A DNA stretch of 64,000 nt, from NCBI GenBank assembly GCA_900547465.1, contig URHJ01000003.1, forward strand, positions 1 through 64,000. Reading direction: 5' to 3'. Within the stretch, counting starts at the first letter, position 1, and each line of letters opens with the position of its first letter. Under the pieces are notes generated by a model. That model saw only the letters and a program-made list of their open reading frames with translations, was not told the DNA's origin and made no database searches. A program made the translations under genes and the position numbers. The stretch is from an uncultured Mycoplasmatota bacterium (GTDB lineage: Bacteria; Bacillota_I; Bacilli_A; RF39; UBA660). This document shows, piece by piece, positions 36,863 through 45,109 of the stretch.

Positions 36863-38131
36863 TTAACTTTCTTTGTTAATTACTACTACTGCTCGAGCAC
36901 CAAAGTCTGTACTTGTAGTATTCCATGCACCTATATTACCACCATAAGCAATGGTATAGGATTTAGTACCATCAGTTGAAGCTGACATTGTCCAATATCC
37001 ATTATTTTTCTCATCAGTAGCATCATCATTTGTACCACCATAGGATGTTGAAGATTTTAAATAATTGCTCATCCAAATTGGACAAGTTTTTTCTGCAGCT
37101 GTACATCCAAGTGTCATAGCCTCTTGTAATGTTACCATTCTTGCTTTGGCTACTTTTTCAGTTAATGTATAAGAATTAGCTGTACAAGCTGTATCGCTAC
37201 ATCCAGTAAAAGCATTAGTGTTATTAAAGTTTGTTGTACCCATTGTATATGTCTGGTCATTCACATTAGTCCAGTCTTTAGTTTTATCTTCTAGTGTTGG
37301 TAAAATTGTTGATGGGCCTTTTGTACTGTCATTGGCATCAAGATACCATGCTGTATTATAAACTATATTTTCTCTTTGTTGAAGTGTCATAGTTTCACCA
37401 TCATCATGTAGAACATAAAAATATTTCATTGTAGTATCATTAACCATGTACTTTATAATTGTTCCTACTGGACATGTATTAGATGTTTTGTCTTTGTAGC
37501 ATTCAGTCTTTTGGCAAGTTTCTTCATCACCTGTAATACATTTTGTGGCATCTAATTCAACAGTTCCACCAGGATTATATGTATAGGCCTCAATTATATT
37601 ATTATCTATTTTACTTAAGTTAGATTGATCTGCTGGAAATGCTAAATCTGCTGTTGCAAGACCTGCTGTTGCGCCAAATGTAACTGTAACATTTTGTGTA
37701 TCTTTGTTTAATATTCTAACTTTAATCTTTTTTCTTTCTGTATTTGTTCCATTAGCTCCTAGCACTACTCCACTTTGTGTAGGTGCCTCATCTCCACTTT
37801 TTAAATAACCAATTTGAATGTTAGATGAGGTTGCTTTATAAAATAGGTTTAATTTAGCATCTCTACCATTAACATTAACTAAGTCCATAGCAACAACTCT
37901 AGCCTCTCCTGGAGCTACAACAACTTCCTTGTCACTATCTAAATCTGTCGATTCAATAAGTGCATATAAATTTCCTGTAACTATATTTAGAGCTCCCTTA
38001 CTCTCACTACTAGTTGTAAATAAGGCATATGAGAAGTACCCTCCTATAACTAATATTGTTACAAGAACTATCAAAATTAAATAACCTGTGTGTATATTTA
38101 TTTTTTGTTTTAAAAAATACTTTAGTTTCAC
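36863..38131 (-). CDS. Large exported surface protein, TasA-like N-terminus
   Basis: 422 aa. A short basic head and a membrane segment (about residues 16-36, LILIVLVTILVIGGYFSYA) are followed by SSESKGALNIVTGNLYALIES, a first-strand pattern like TasA-type fibre proteins. The middle is beta-rich; the C-terminal 200 residues hold paired Cys and a module with ARMVTLQEAM, CPIWMSNYL, NGYWTMSAS and GARAVVVI, of the kind seen in repeated surface or ligand-display domains of gut Firmicutes. The start is GTG 38131 after GATGGTGATAGA. Function unknown. Confidence 0.7.
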   Translation of the reverse strand: MKLKYFLKQKINIHTGYLILIVLVTILVIGGYFSYALFTTSSESKGALNIVTGNLYALIESTDLDSDKEVVVAPGEARVVAMDLVNVNGRDAKLNLFYKATSSNIQIGYLKSGDEAPTQSGVVLGANGTNTERKKIKVRILNKDTQNVTVTFGATAGLATADLAFPADQSNLSKIDNNIIEAYTYNPGGTVELDATKCITGDEETCQKTECYKDKTSNTCPVGTIIKYMVNDTTMKYFYVLHDDGETMTLQQRENIVYNTAWYLDANDSTKGPSTILPTLEDKTKDWTNVNDQTYTMGTTNFNNTNAFTGCSDTACTANSYTLTEKVAKARMVTLQEAMTLGCTAAEKTCPIWMSNYLKSSTSYGGTNDDATDEKNNGYWTMSASTDGTKSYTIAYGGNIGAWNTTSTDFGARAVVVINKES

Positions 38132-38158
38132 TCTATCACCATCTTATCTTATAGAATA

Positions 38159-38187
38159 ATAATAACATAATTTATATTGTTTGACAA
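38159..38187 (-). promoter_or_regulatory. Promoter of large surface protein gene
   Basis: On the minus strand, TTGTCA (38182-38187), 17 bp, TATTAT (38159-38164). Confidence 0.7.
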
Positions 38188-38198
38188 TTATTATTGTA

Positions 38199-38223
38199 GA
38201 AAAAAAGTATCTTAACGATACTT
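38199..38223 (-). terminator. Terminator of 38.2-39.3 kb gene
   Basis: On the minus strand, stem AAGTATC/GATACTT with a 5-base loop and a following T run; overlaps the stop codon. Confidence 0.85.
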
Positions 38224-39343
38224 AATCCAAATTCTTTTGTAACTCACGTAACTTTCCTAAGAATTCGTTTGTTTTCTTTATTTCTTCATCTAATTTTTCA
38301 TAATTTGCAGTATTTTCAAGCTCTAGGCTATTATCGTTAGGTTGTTGTTTTTCAATTCCAAAAATAGGAGAAATAATTGGACTACTTTTGAATACATGAT
38401 CATCATTATAGGCTTTAGCCTTATCAATTGAATAAAAGTCGTCTAATACAACTTTATTAGTTTCTGGTTCTTTTACCTCTACTTTTCTTGATTCAATTAT
38501 TTCTGGTTCTTGTTCTTTTATATTTAAAGCTTCTGCTTCTTCTTTTATATTATTCATACGCATTTCTAAGTCTTGTAATGATATAGGTTCATTGCCCTCA
38601 TCTGCATATTGTGTAACCTCGTTTTGTTCATATAGAACATCACTTTTCTTCATTAATTCTTCAACACTTATAATTGCATTTTTTTCTTGTTCTTCTTCAA
38701 ATTCTGTTAATTCAATATTCTTACTTTCTTCTTGTTGTTCTTGTTTTTCTTGGGCTTTTAATAGCTCAATAGTTGCTTTACGTAACTCTTCTTTAGCTTC
38801 TTCTTGATTAGGCACTGCATCTGTATATTGTAATGGCTCTTCTTTTTTGTTATCATCTAAATCTAATGTTTCTATCTCATCTTTAACTTTTTCATAAATA
38901 TCTGTAACACTGTCTTTTGGAAGAGTTTTATTTTCTTCTTTAATTTCTAAGACAGGTGTAGAATTTTCTTCTTTCTTTTTTTTAAATTCTTCGATTGGAA
39001 TTACTAATGGTACCTCTTGTTTCTTTTCCTCTACAGTTACTACCTTTAAAGGAATAACTTCAGCTGGATTTTCTTTTTCTATACTAGTTTCTTTCTTCAA
39101 CTCAGTAACTGGTTCAATTATTTTTTCAATAACTGGTTGTTCAACCACTATATTATTACTTTTTTCATTATCTTCTAACTGTTCTATCAATTCATTTAAC
39201 TCCTTTGTATTACGTTTTTTTCTTTTACTATGATAACTCTTTTCAATAACAAAGTATAAGGTTCCTAAAATACATATTGCAATCGCAACTGCAATTACGA
39301 TACGTACCTCATCAGTGCTTAAAAATTCCATTAGTTCATTCAT
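38222..39343 (-). CDS. Membrane-anchored, Glu-rich coiled-coil protein
   Basis: 373 aa from ATG 39343 (GAGGTGAACATA upstream). Residues 12-32 are one membrane segment (VRIVIAVAIAICILGTLYFVI), followed by a basic KRKKRN patch that should stay in the cytoplasm, then about 300 residues very rich in Glu, Lys and Gln with low complexity and coiled-coil character, ending in a short helix (LGKLRELQKNLD). The plan resembles scaffold or division-associated proteins such as EzrA or SepF-partner anchors, but no family is recognised. Own promoter (TTGGTA-16-TAGAAT) and terminator. Confidence 0.7.
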   Translation of the reverse strand: MNELMEFLSTDEVRIVIAVAIAICILGTLYFVIEKSYHSKRKKRNTKELNELIEQLEDNEKSNNIVVEQPVIEKIIEPVTELKKETSIEKENPAEVIPLKVVTVEEKKQEVPLVIPIEEFKKKKEENSTPVLEIKEENKTLPKDSVTDIYEKVKDEIETLDLDDNKKEEPLQYTDAVPNQEEAKEELRKATIELLKAQEKQEQQEESKNIELTEFEEEQEKNAIISVEELMKKSDVLYEQNEVTQYADEGNEPISLQDLEMRMNNIKEEAEALNIKEQEPEIIESRKVEVKEPETNKVVLDDFYSIDKAKAYNDDHVFKSSPIISPIFGIEKQQPNDNSLELENTANYEKLDEEIKKTNEFLGKLRELQKNLD

Positions 39344-39503
39344 TATGTTCACCTCTATTATCATTCTATCATACTCTTTAAAAATACCAAATATGATTTT
39401 ACGTAAATTTTTGTTCGTTTTACAAAAGTTTTACATAAGTGTGCTTTTTGATTTACATTCATCTTTATTTCACTTTCATCATAACATAATTTTTACTAAT
39501 TTA

Positions 39504-39532
39504 GTATATTTTTTTACATTTTTTCATATTTT
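39504..39532 (+). promoter_or_regulatory. Possible SigE-like promoter of the SpoVB-like gene
   Basis: GTATATT (39504-39510), 14 bp, CATATTTT (39525-39532), similar to the mother-cell SigE pattern (ATAWW-N14-CATA). The ATG follows five bases later, so the message would be almost leaderless. No Shine-Dalgarno is present. Confidence 0.35.
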
Positions 39533-39537
39533 CTACT

Positions 39538-40827
39538 ATGAAAGAAAAGTTCATTATATCTACAATAATTTTATTAGTTGGTGGTTTCTTAACAAAGGTA
39601 CTTGGTATGATAATAAAAATAGTGATGACTAGATTGATAGGAACTGAGGGAATCGGTTTATACATGATGATTTTGCCTACTTTTTCTCTTTTTATAGGTC
39701 TTGCTCAAGCTGGTTTTCCCATTGCAATATCGAAACTAGTAGCTGAAGATACAAAGAATAATAAGAAAATTTATGCTTCTTTATTTCCTGTATCATTCAT
39801 TATTAATATAATCTTAATGCTTATAATTATACTTATTGCTAAAACTTTAGCTGTTAATCTACTTCATGATGAAAGATGTCTTTATGGAATATATGCTATA
39901 AGTTTAGTAATACCATTAACAACATTATCTAGTATGTGTAGAAGTTACTTTTTTGGTAAGCAAAAAATGTTACCGCATGTACTAAGTAATATAACTGAAG
40001 ATATAGCTAGACTAGCACTAATAATTATAGGAGTACCCTTCTTTTATGAAAAGGGGGTTGAATATGCTGTTTGTTATGTAATATTAATTAATATAGTAAG
40101 TGAATTAATATCTATTTTAATTTTATTTTTCTTTATGCCTAAAAATATAAAAATAAGAAAAGAGGATTTGAGTCCAAGTAGAATTTATTTAAAAGATTCT
40201 TTAGATATCTCTATACCAAATACTGCATCAAGATTGATTGGTTCTGTTGCATATTTTATAGAACCAATTATATTGACATCTACTCTTATACATGTTGGGT
40301 ATTCAAATAGTTTTATTGTAAATGAGTATGGAATTTTAACTGGTTACGTCTTACCCATACTATTGTTGCCGTCTTTCTTTACTTTAGCAATTTCACAAGC
40401 ATTACTTCCTACTGTTACAAGACTTTATTATAGAAATGATATAAAGGGAGTAAAAAGAAAAATAAAACAAGCTCTTTTCTTTTCTCTTTTAATAGGTATA
40501 CCAACAACTATTCTTTTAATGATAGAACCAGAGTTTTTCTTAAACTTAATTTATCACACTAAAAAAGGAGCCAGTTATATGGTTTTCTTGGCACCTTTTT
40601 GTCTTTTGCAATATATTGAAGCACCACTTGCCTTTAGTTTGGATGCTATCGGTAAAAGTAAAGATAATATGAAAGCTACTCTTTATGGTACTATTGTTAG
40701 AACTTCTCTACTCTTTCTTCTTGCATTTTTAAAAATAGGAATTTGGTGTTTAATAATATCAACTGCATTAAATATAATTGTTATTACTTTTTATAATTTG
40801 TATAAGATTCGAAAGTATTTGAAATAA
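39538..40827 (+). CDS. SpoVB/MurJ-like lipid flippase
   Basis: A 429-aa polytopic protein of the MVF/polysaccharide-export superfamily with about 12 membrane segments. The N-terminus STIILLVGGFLTKVLGMIIKIVMTRLIGTEGIGLYMM and GLAQAGFPIAISKLVAED closely follow SpoVB, which supports spore cortex synthesis by moving lipid-linked precursors. Members of this subgroup (SpoVB, YtgP, YabM) are hard to separate by sequence alone. No ribosome binding site precedes the ATG. The gene stands alone. Confidence 0.83.
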   Translation: MKEKFIISTIILLVGGFLTKVLGMIIKIVMTRLIGTEGIGLYMMILPTFSLFIGLAQAGFPIAISKLVAEDTKNNKKIYASLFPVSFIINIILMLIIILIAKTLAVNLLHDERCLYGIYAISLVIPLTTLSSMCRSYFFGKQKMLPHVLSNITEDIARLALIIIGVPFFYEKGVEYAVCYVILINIVSELISILILFFFMPKNIKIRKEDLSPSRIYLKDSLDISIPNTASRLIGSVAYFIEPIILTSTLIHVGYSNSFIVNEYGILTGYVLPILLLPSFFTLAISQALLPTVTRLYYRNDIKGVKRKIKQALFFSLLIGIPTTILLMIEPEFFLNLIYHTKKGASYMVFLAPFCLLQYIEAPLAFSLDAIGKSKDNMKATLYGTIVRTSLLFLLAFLKIGIWCLIISTALNIIVITFYNLYKIRKYLK

Positions 40828-40831
40828 TCTT

Positions 40832-40969
40832 TTAATTATCTTTGCAATCTAGATTATATTTTTTTGTTATTTTACCATCTGTATTATAGATAGATATTAC
40901 ACTTTTATCCATATCACATTTGTAATCATCATTAATAACGTATGTGGTAATTTTGTGGTAGTAAATTAT
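40832..40969 (-). pseudogene. Decayed 3' end of an exported-protein gene
   Basis: An open frame of 45 codons with no start codon at its 5' end (the first in-frame ATG lies late, at YKCDMDKS). The translation, with VINDDYKCDMDKSVISIYN and ending LDCKDN with two Cys, looks like a natural protein tail rather than noise. A stop precedes it at 40970-40972. It probably is a gene remnant left between the SpoVB-like gene and the two-component system. Confidence 0.4.
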
Positions 40970-41001
40970 TTAACTTACTATTTTATTGTAATTTCATTTT
41001 T

Positions 41002-41031
41002 TTCACAAAATATTCACATTCATTGTATAAT
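41002..41031 (+). promoter_or_regulatory. Promoter of two-component operon with TTCACA direct repeat
   Basis: TTCACA (41002-41007) and TTCACA (41013-41018) are spaced 11 bp start to start, the geometry of OmpR/PhoB-family operators; TATAAT is at 41026-41031, 18 bp from the first repeat. Autoregulation by the encoded response regulator is plausible. Confidence 0.6.
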
Positions 41032-41054
41032 ATAGTTATTGGGAGGAATTTCAA

Positions 41055-41723
41055 ATGAAAATATTAATTGTTGATGATGAAGATATGATTCGTGAAGTTA
41101 TAAAAGAATACAGTGAAGATGCAGGTTATCAAACTGATGAAGCTGAAAATGGAAAAATAGCTTTAAAAAAAATAAATAAAAATACTTATGACTTACTTAT
41201 ACTGGATATTATGATGCCAGAAATGGACGGATTTACTGTTTTAAAAAATATTCCAAAAGAGAAAATGATTCCAACCATTGTCTTATCCGCTCGTGGAGAA
41301 GAATATGATAAACTTAACGGTTTTGATCTTGGAATAGACGACTATTTAACTAAACCATTCTCACCAAAAGAGTTAATAGCGAGAATTAAAGCAGTATTAA
41401 ATCGTACTCAAAAAAACTTACCCACTCTTTATAGATATAAAACTTTAGAAGTTAATTTTTCCGCACACACACTTAAAATAGACGATAAAATAATTAATAT
41501 TACTCCAAAGGAATTTGAAATTCTTACCTATTTAATTGAAAATAAAGATATTGCTATCTCTAGGGAACAACTTTTATCAAAATTATGGGGATATGACTTT
41601 TTTGGCGATGATAGAACTGTTGATACTCATATAAAAATGTTAAGAAGTAATTTAGGAATATATCGTAACTTAATCGAAACTGTTCGAGGAGTTGGATATA
41701 AGTTTAATGATGAAGAAAAATAG
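41055..41723 (+). CDS. OmpR-family response regulator
   Basis: 222 aa. Receiver domain with acidic pocket VDDED, phospho-acceptor Asp51 in LLILDIMMPEMDG, the conserved Ser in IVLSARGEE and Lys in DYLTKPF; a C-terminal winged helix with ITPKEFEILTYL and DDRTVDTHIKMLRSNL. The partner kinase gene overlaps it by 17 bp. The regulon cannot be read, but the upstream TTCACA repeat suggests autoregulation. GGGAGGAATTTCAA precedes the ATG. Confidence 0.95.
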   Translation: MKILIVDDEDMIREVIKEYSEDAGYQTDEAENGKIALKKINKNTYDLLILDIMMPEMDGFTVLKNIPKEKMIPTIVLSARGEEYDKLNGFDLGIDDYLTKPFSPKELIARIKAVLNRTQKNLPTLYRYKTLEVNFSAHTLKIDDKIINITPKEFEILTYLIENKDIAISREQLLSKLWGYDFFGDDRTVDTHIKMLRSNLGIYRNLIETVRGVGYKFNDEEK

Positions 41724-43098
41724 TTTAAATATAAAGATATGGAAATATTTAAGTATATTTTCTATTATAATTTTGTTGTTCCTATGGATATTTCAAATTC
41801 TTTTTTTAAATAAATTTTATGAAATACAAAAAACTAAGGATATAAAAGATGTTGCTGAGAAACTAAAGGTTGCTAAAGATGATGAAGACTTATCTAAAGT
41901 AATTAATCAAAATGCATATGATAAAAATATTTGTGTTGAAATAACAAATAAAAATGAAACCTTATATTCTAGTAAGTACTTATCTCATGGTTGTTTAATG
42001 GGAAATGAGGAAAATATTAATTATAAATCTGATTTCATATATAATAATTATCAAAAGATGACTTATAAAATAATCAATCCTAATTTTAAAAATAAAACTA
42101 TTGTATATGGTATGAAATTAGATAATAATTTATATGCTTTTGTAAATACATCTGTTCAACCTCTTGACCATACTATTAATATTTTAAAGAAACAACTTAT
42201 TTATGTTACTATAATCGTCTTAGTACTTTCGTTTATAATTGCTTATTTTATATCAAAAAAAATCTCTACACCAATTATAAATATTACTGATGGTGCTAAT
42301 AGACTTGCTAAGAAAGATTTTAATGTTGTCTTTTCAAATGATGAAGATATAAAAGAAATAAATGATTTAGCTGATTCACTAAATTATGCTAGAGATGAAT
42401 TAGAGAAAACTGATGAATTAAGAAGAGATTTAATGGCAAATGTTTCACATGACTTAAAAACTCCTTTAACTATGATTAAAGCTTATGCAGAAATGGCTAG
42501 AGATTTAAATAAAGATAATCAAGAAAAAAGAACTCAAAATATGAATGTAATTATAGAAGAAGTTGATAGACTGGCATATCTTGTTAACGATATCTTAGAT
42601 TTATCTAAAATACAATCTGATATAGAGGATTTACATTATACTGAATTTGATATTAATGAATTAATTTTAAATATATTAAAAAGATATGAAATATTAAAAG
42701 AAACTGAAAATTACCATTTCATTTATAAAAATAAGAAGAAAATACTTGTTACAGCTGATGAAAAGAAAATTGAACAAGTTATATATAATTTATTAAATAA
42801 TGCTATTAACTATACTGGTGATGATAAGAAAGTAATTATTAATCTAGAAGAGATTGATGATGGTATTAGAATAGAAATTAAGGATACTGGTAAAGGTATT
42901 AAAAATGAGGATATTCCATATATTTGGGATAGATATTATAAAAATAAGAAGAAACATAAGAGAAATTTAGTTGGTACTGGACTTGGTTTATCTATTGTTA
43001 AGGAAATATTAGAAAAACATAATTATAAGTATGGGGTTACTTCTAAAGAAGGTATGGGTACTACATTCTATTTTGAAATAAAAGAAAAACAGGCTTGA
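41707..43098 (+). CDS. Membrane sensor histidine kinase
   Basis: 463 aa. TM1 at about residues 12-35, an extracytoplasmic sensor of about 125 residues, TM2 (LIYVTIIVLVLSFIIAYFI), a HAMP domain (STPIINITDGANRLAKKDF), HisKA with phospho-acceptor His in MANVSHDLKTPLTMI, and a HATPase with NLLNNAINYT, DTGKGI and GTGLGLSIVKE. The start is placed at the ATG pair 41707/41710 inside the end of the regulator gene, giving translational coupling; a longer frame reaches 41692. It ends in TGA, showing that UGA is a stop here. Confidence 0.94.
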   Translation: MMKKNSLNIKIWKYLSIFSIIILLFLWIFQILFLNKFYEIQKTKDIKDVAEKLKVAKDDEDLSKVINQNAYDKNICVEITNKNETLYSSKYLSHGCLMGNEENINYKSDFIYNNYQKMTYKIINPNFKNKTIVYGMKLDNNLYAFVNTSVQPLDHTINILKKQLIYVTIIVLVLSFIIAYFISKKISTPIINITDGANRLAKKDFNVVFSNDEDIKEINDLADSLNYARDELEKTDELRRDLMANVSHDLKTPLTMIKAYAEMARDLNKDNQEKRTQNMNVIIEEVDRLAYLVNDILDLSKIQSDIEDLHYTEFDINELILNILKRYEILKETENYHFIYKNKKKILVTADEKKIEQVIYNLLNNAINYTGDDKKVIINLEEIDDGIRIEIKDTGKGIKNEDIPYIWDRYYKNKKKHKRNLVGTGLGLSIVKEILEKHNYKYGVTSKEGMGTTFYFEIKEKQA

Positions 43099-43109
43099 AC
43101 CTGTTTTTT
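43086..43109 (+). terminator. Terminator of two-component operon
   Basis: Stem AAAACAGG/CCTGTTTT with loop CTTGAA and T residues; contains the kinase stop codon. Confidence 0.85.
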
Positions 43110-43111
43110 AG

Positions 43112-43783
43112 TTATTCATTATTGTTGTTATTTACTGATTCTTGATTAGCTTCATTTATGCCACTTTTTATTCCTTTGGCAACACTACCAGCAATTGTAC
43201 CAACTGAATTAGCTACTGTAGGTGTCATTTTTTCAATACCTTCTTGAGCAATTGGCATAGTTTGTTGAACTGTAAATGCAGTTATTTCTCTTCTTTTAGC
43301 TAATATAAATAGCCATAGTGAAATCATTATAGATGAAACAATTATAAATATTCCAATTAATGATTTAGGATTTATAAAACCAAAATCTGTGTCATATTTT
43401 TCGTTATTTTTTTCATTATATAATGAACAATATTTACTGGTATATTGATTATTTTCGTATTCATCAAAATCGCAATCATCAAAACTTGGGTTTAAGACAT
43501 CAGTTATAATTTTTAAATCATATTTTTCTCCATCAGTATATTCAGCAAATTTATCATAAACTATTCCCTTAGATTCTAATTCATTTTTCTTTGCAATTAA
43601 TTTTTCTTTTTCTGATGATAAACTATCTTTATTTTCAGTTGGTGTTGTTTTATCTGGCATACTACTTAAAATTAAATAGCCACCTGCTATTACACCACAC
43701 ATTAGAATTAGAAAAGCAATAAGTAAAATTATTTTCTTTCCTTTTTTATAATTTTCTTCAGTTAAATATTCTTTTTTTTCCAT
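43112..43783 (-). CDS. Membrane protein of a paralogous pair (member 1)
   Basis: 223 aa. MEKKEYLTEENYKK head, TM1 (about 18-40), an extracytoplasmic loop of about 95 residues with two Cys (FDDCDF, SKYCS), TM2 (about 140-162), then a C-terminal module RREITAFT...EGIEKMTPTVANSVGTIAGSVAKGIKSGINEANQES shared with the next gene, and an Asn tail. No known family. Good ribosome binding site (GGAGAAAATAAC). The C-terminal helix, rich in small residues, could insert in or lie on the membrane. Confidence 0.7.
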   Translation of the reverse strand: MEKKEYLTEENYKKGKKIILLIAFLILMCGVIAGGYLILSSMPDKTTPTENKDSLSSEKEKLIAKKNELESKGIVYDKFAEYTDGEKYDLKIITDVLNPSFDDCDFDEYENNQYTSKYCSLYNEKNNEKYDTDFGFINPKSLIGIFIIVSSIMISLWLFILAKRREITAFTVQQTMPIAQEGIEKMTPTVANSVGTIAGSVAKGIKSGINEANQESVNNNNNE

Positions 43784-43828
43784 GTTATTTTCTCCTAACT
43801 GTTTTAACTATGATTCAATATTTTTATA

Positions 43829-43855
43829 TAAAAAGAAAGTTCAATAAAGAACTTC
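43829..43855 (-). terminator. Terminator after member 2 of the pair
   Basis: On the minus strand, stem AAGTTC/GAACTT, loop TTTATT, followed by a T-rich run. It could make member 1 expression dependent on read-through or another promoter. Confidence 0.6.
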
Positions 43856-43860
43856 ATTTT

Positions 43861-44415
43861 TTATTGTTGATTATTATTATCATTATTTATTGGTTGTTGG
43901 CTATTACTACTGTTGTCGTTATTTGTTGACTCTTGATTAGCTTCGTTTATGCCACTTTTTATTCCTTTGGCAACACTACTGGCAATTGTACCAACTGAAT
44001 TAGCTACTGTAGGTGTCATTTTTTCAATACCTTCTTGAGCAACTGGCATAACCTGTTGTGTAGTATAAGCTGTTATTTCTCTTCTATGAGCAATAAATAT
44101 TACAATAGCACCTGCAGCTGTTAATGTAAAACCAGTAGTTCCTATAAAGCCACCTAACGCAAATAATCCCATACTTCCAAAAGCACTTCCTGCAGTACTT
44201 TTCATTGCGTTCATTTCATTACCATTACCAAAATTATTAAAAATATCAAAGCCACTAACAGCAGTACTACCAAAACCCATAAATCCTACTACTATTAATA
44301 TAGAACTTATAACTAAAAGAATTATTCCAACAATTAAGAGAATTTTTCCAATATTCTTTACTTTAGCATTGTTTTTCTGATATCTTTCTTCACTTAAATA
44401 TTCGTTTTTTTCCAT
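43861..44415 (-). CDS. Membrane protein of a paralogous pair (member 2)
   Basis: 184 aa. Same head (MEKNEYLSEERYQKN), TM1 at about 22-45, a Gly/Ser/Phe-rich loop, TM2 at about 85-108, then the RREITAYT...EGIEKMTPTVANSVG...NEANQES module and an Asn/Gln tail. The DNA of the shared module is nearly identical to member 1 while the rest has diverged. Ribosome binding site AAAGGAGATAGTAAA. Unknown function. Confidence 0.7.
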   Translation of the reverse strand: MEKNEYLSEERYQKNNAKVKNIGKILLIVGIILLVISSILIVVGFMGFGSTAVSGFDIFNNFGNGNEMNAMKSTAGSAFGSMGLFALGGFIGTTGFTLTAAGAIVIFIAHRREITAYTTQQVMPVAQEGIEKMTPTVANSVGTIASSVAKGIKSGINEANQESTNNDNSSNSQQPINNDNNNQQ

Positions 44416-44470
44416 TTTACTATCTCCTTTTAAATTGGGTATTTTAGTATTAAAACTTATTTATTTAGTT

Positions 44471-45010
44471 TTAATAGCTTTTTTTACCTTTTACTAAGTA
44501 TATAATAAATGCGCCTAGTAATGCAAGTCCTGCAATTGATGCCCCAATTATATAAAAGATTTGATATGACATTGGTTTGACTTCTTGGTAGTAAGCAGAA
44601 TAATCTTTTGCTTTGATTGCTGCATCTTCCATCTCTAACTTAGTCATTTTATTCTTAATTTCACTTGCTTCTTTCGTACATTTTGTAGTTTTTTCATACC
44701 AATCAGCTGCTGCCGTATTATTATCAATTGCATCACATTCATTTGATTTAGAATCATATTGGCTTTTTAATGAGTCATATTCAGTTCCTATTTCTTTTAA
44801 TCTAGCATTTGCTTCATCAACTGATTCTTGACTTGCCTTCGTTGCTGCCTGCTTTCTTTCTTCATTAGTTTTATTTGCATTTAGTTGTTTGATTCCACCG
44901 ATTCCTGCAACTACTAAACCGATAGCACACCCAATAATAATTATTTTTATTGGTAATGTTATTTTTTTACCGCTTCCCACACTTACATTTTCATTTAAAT
45001 TATTTTCCAT
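44471..45010 (-). CDS. Two-TM coiled-coil membrane protein behind TA-repeat promoter
   Basis: 179 aa. TM1 at about residues 20-42, a central region of about 100 residues that is Lys/Glu/Ala-rich and coiled-coil-like with two Cys (NECDAID, TTKCTKE), TM2 near 150-172, and a basic end KGKKSY. No family recognised. It is the first of three neighbouring membrane-protein genes and lies under the TA-repeat promoter at 45033-45061. AAGGAGAGTAGAGT precedes the ATG. Confidence 0.7.
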   Translation of the reverse strand: MENNLNENVSVGSGKKITLPIKIIIIGCAIGLVVAGIGGIKQLNANKTNEERKQAATKASQESVDEANARLKEIGTEYDSLKSQYDSKSNECDAIDNNTAAADWYEKTTKCTKEASEIKNKMTKLEMEDAAIKAKDYSAYYQEVKPMSYQIFYIIGASIAGLALLGAFIIYLVKGKKSY

Positions 45011-45032
45011 ACTCTACTCTCCTTACTCTTTC

Positions 45033-45061
45033 ATTATATATATATATATATATATATTCAA
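45033..45061 (-). promoter_or_regulatory. Promoter whose spacer is a TA repeat (possible phase switch)
   Basis: On the minus strand, TTGAAT (45056-45061), 17 bp, TATAAT (45033-45038). The spacer is TA dinucleotide repeat that runs into the -10; the full tract (about 11 TA) spans 45035-45056. Gain or loss of one unit would move the spacing to 19 or 15. Confidence 0.75.
45035..45056. repeat. TA dinucleotide microsatellite, about 11 units
   Basis: Uninterrupted alternating TA. It is the longest simple repeat I saw in the window and lies exactly between the promoter elements of the 44.5-45.0 kb gene. Confidence 0.95.
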
Positions 45062-45109
45062 TAGAAAAAATAGGTTTTATTGATATTTTACATTTTAGAT
45101 GTAAAGTTA

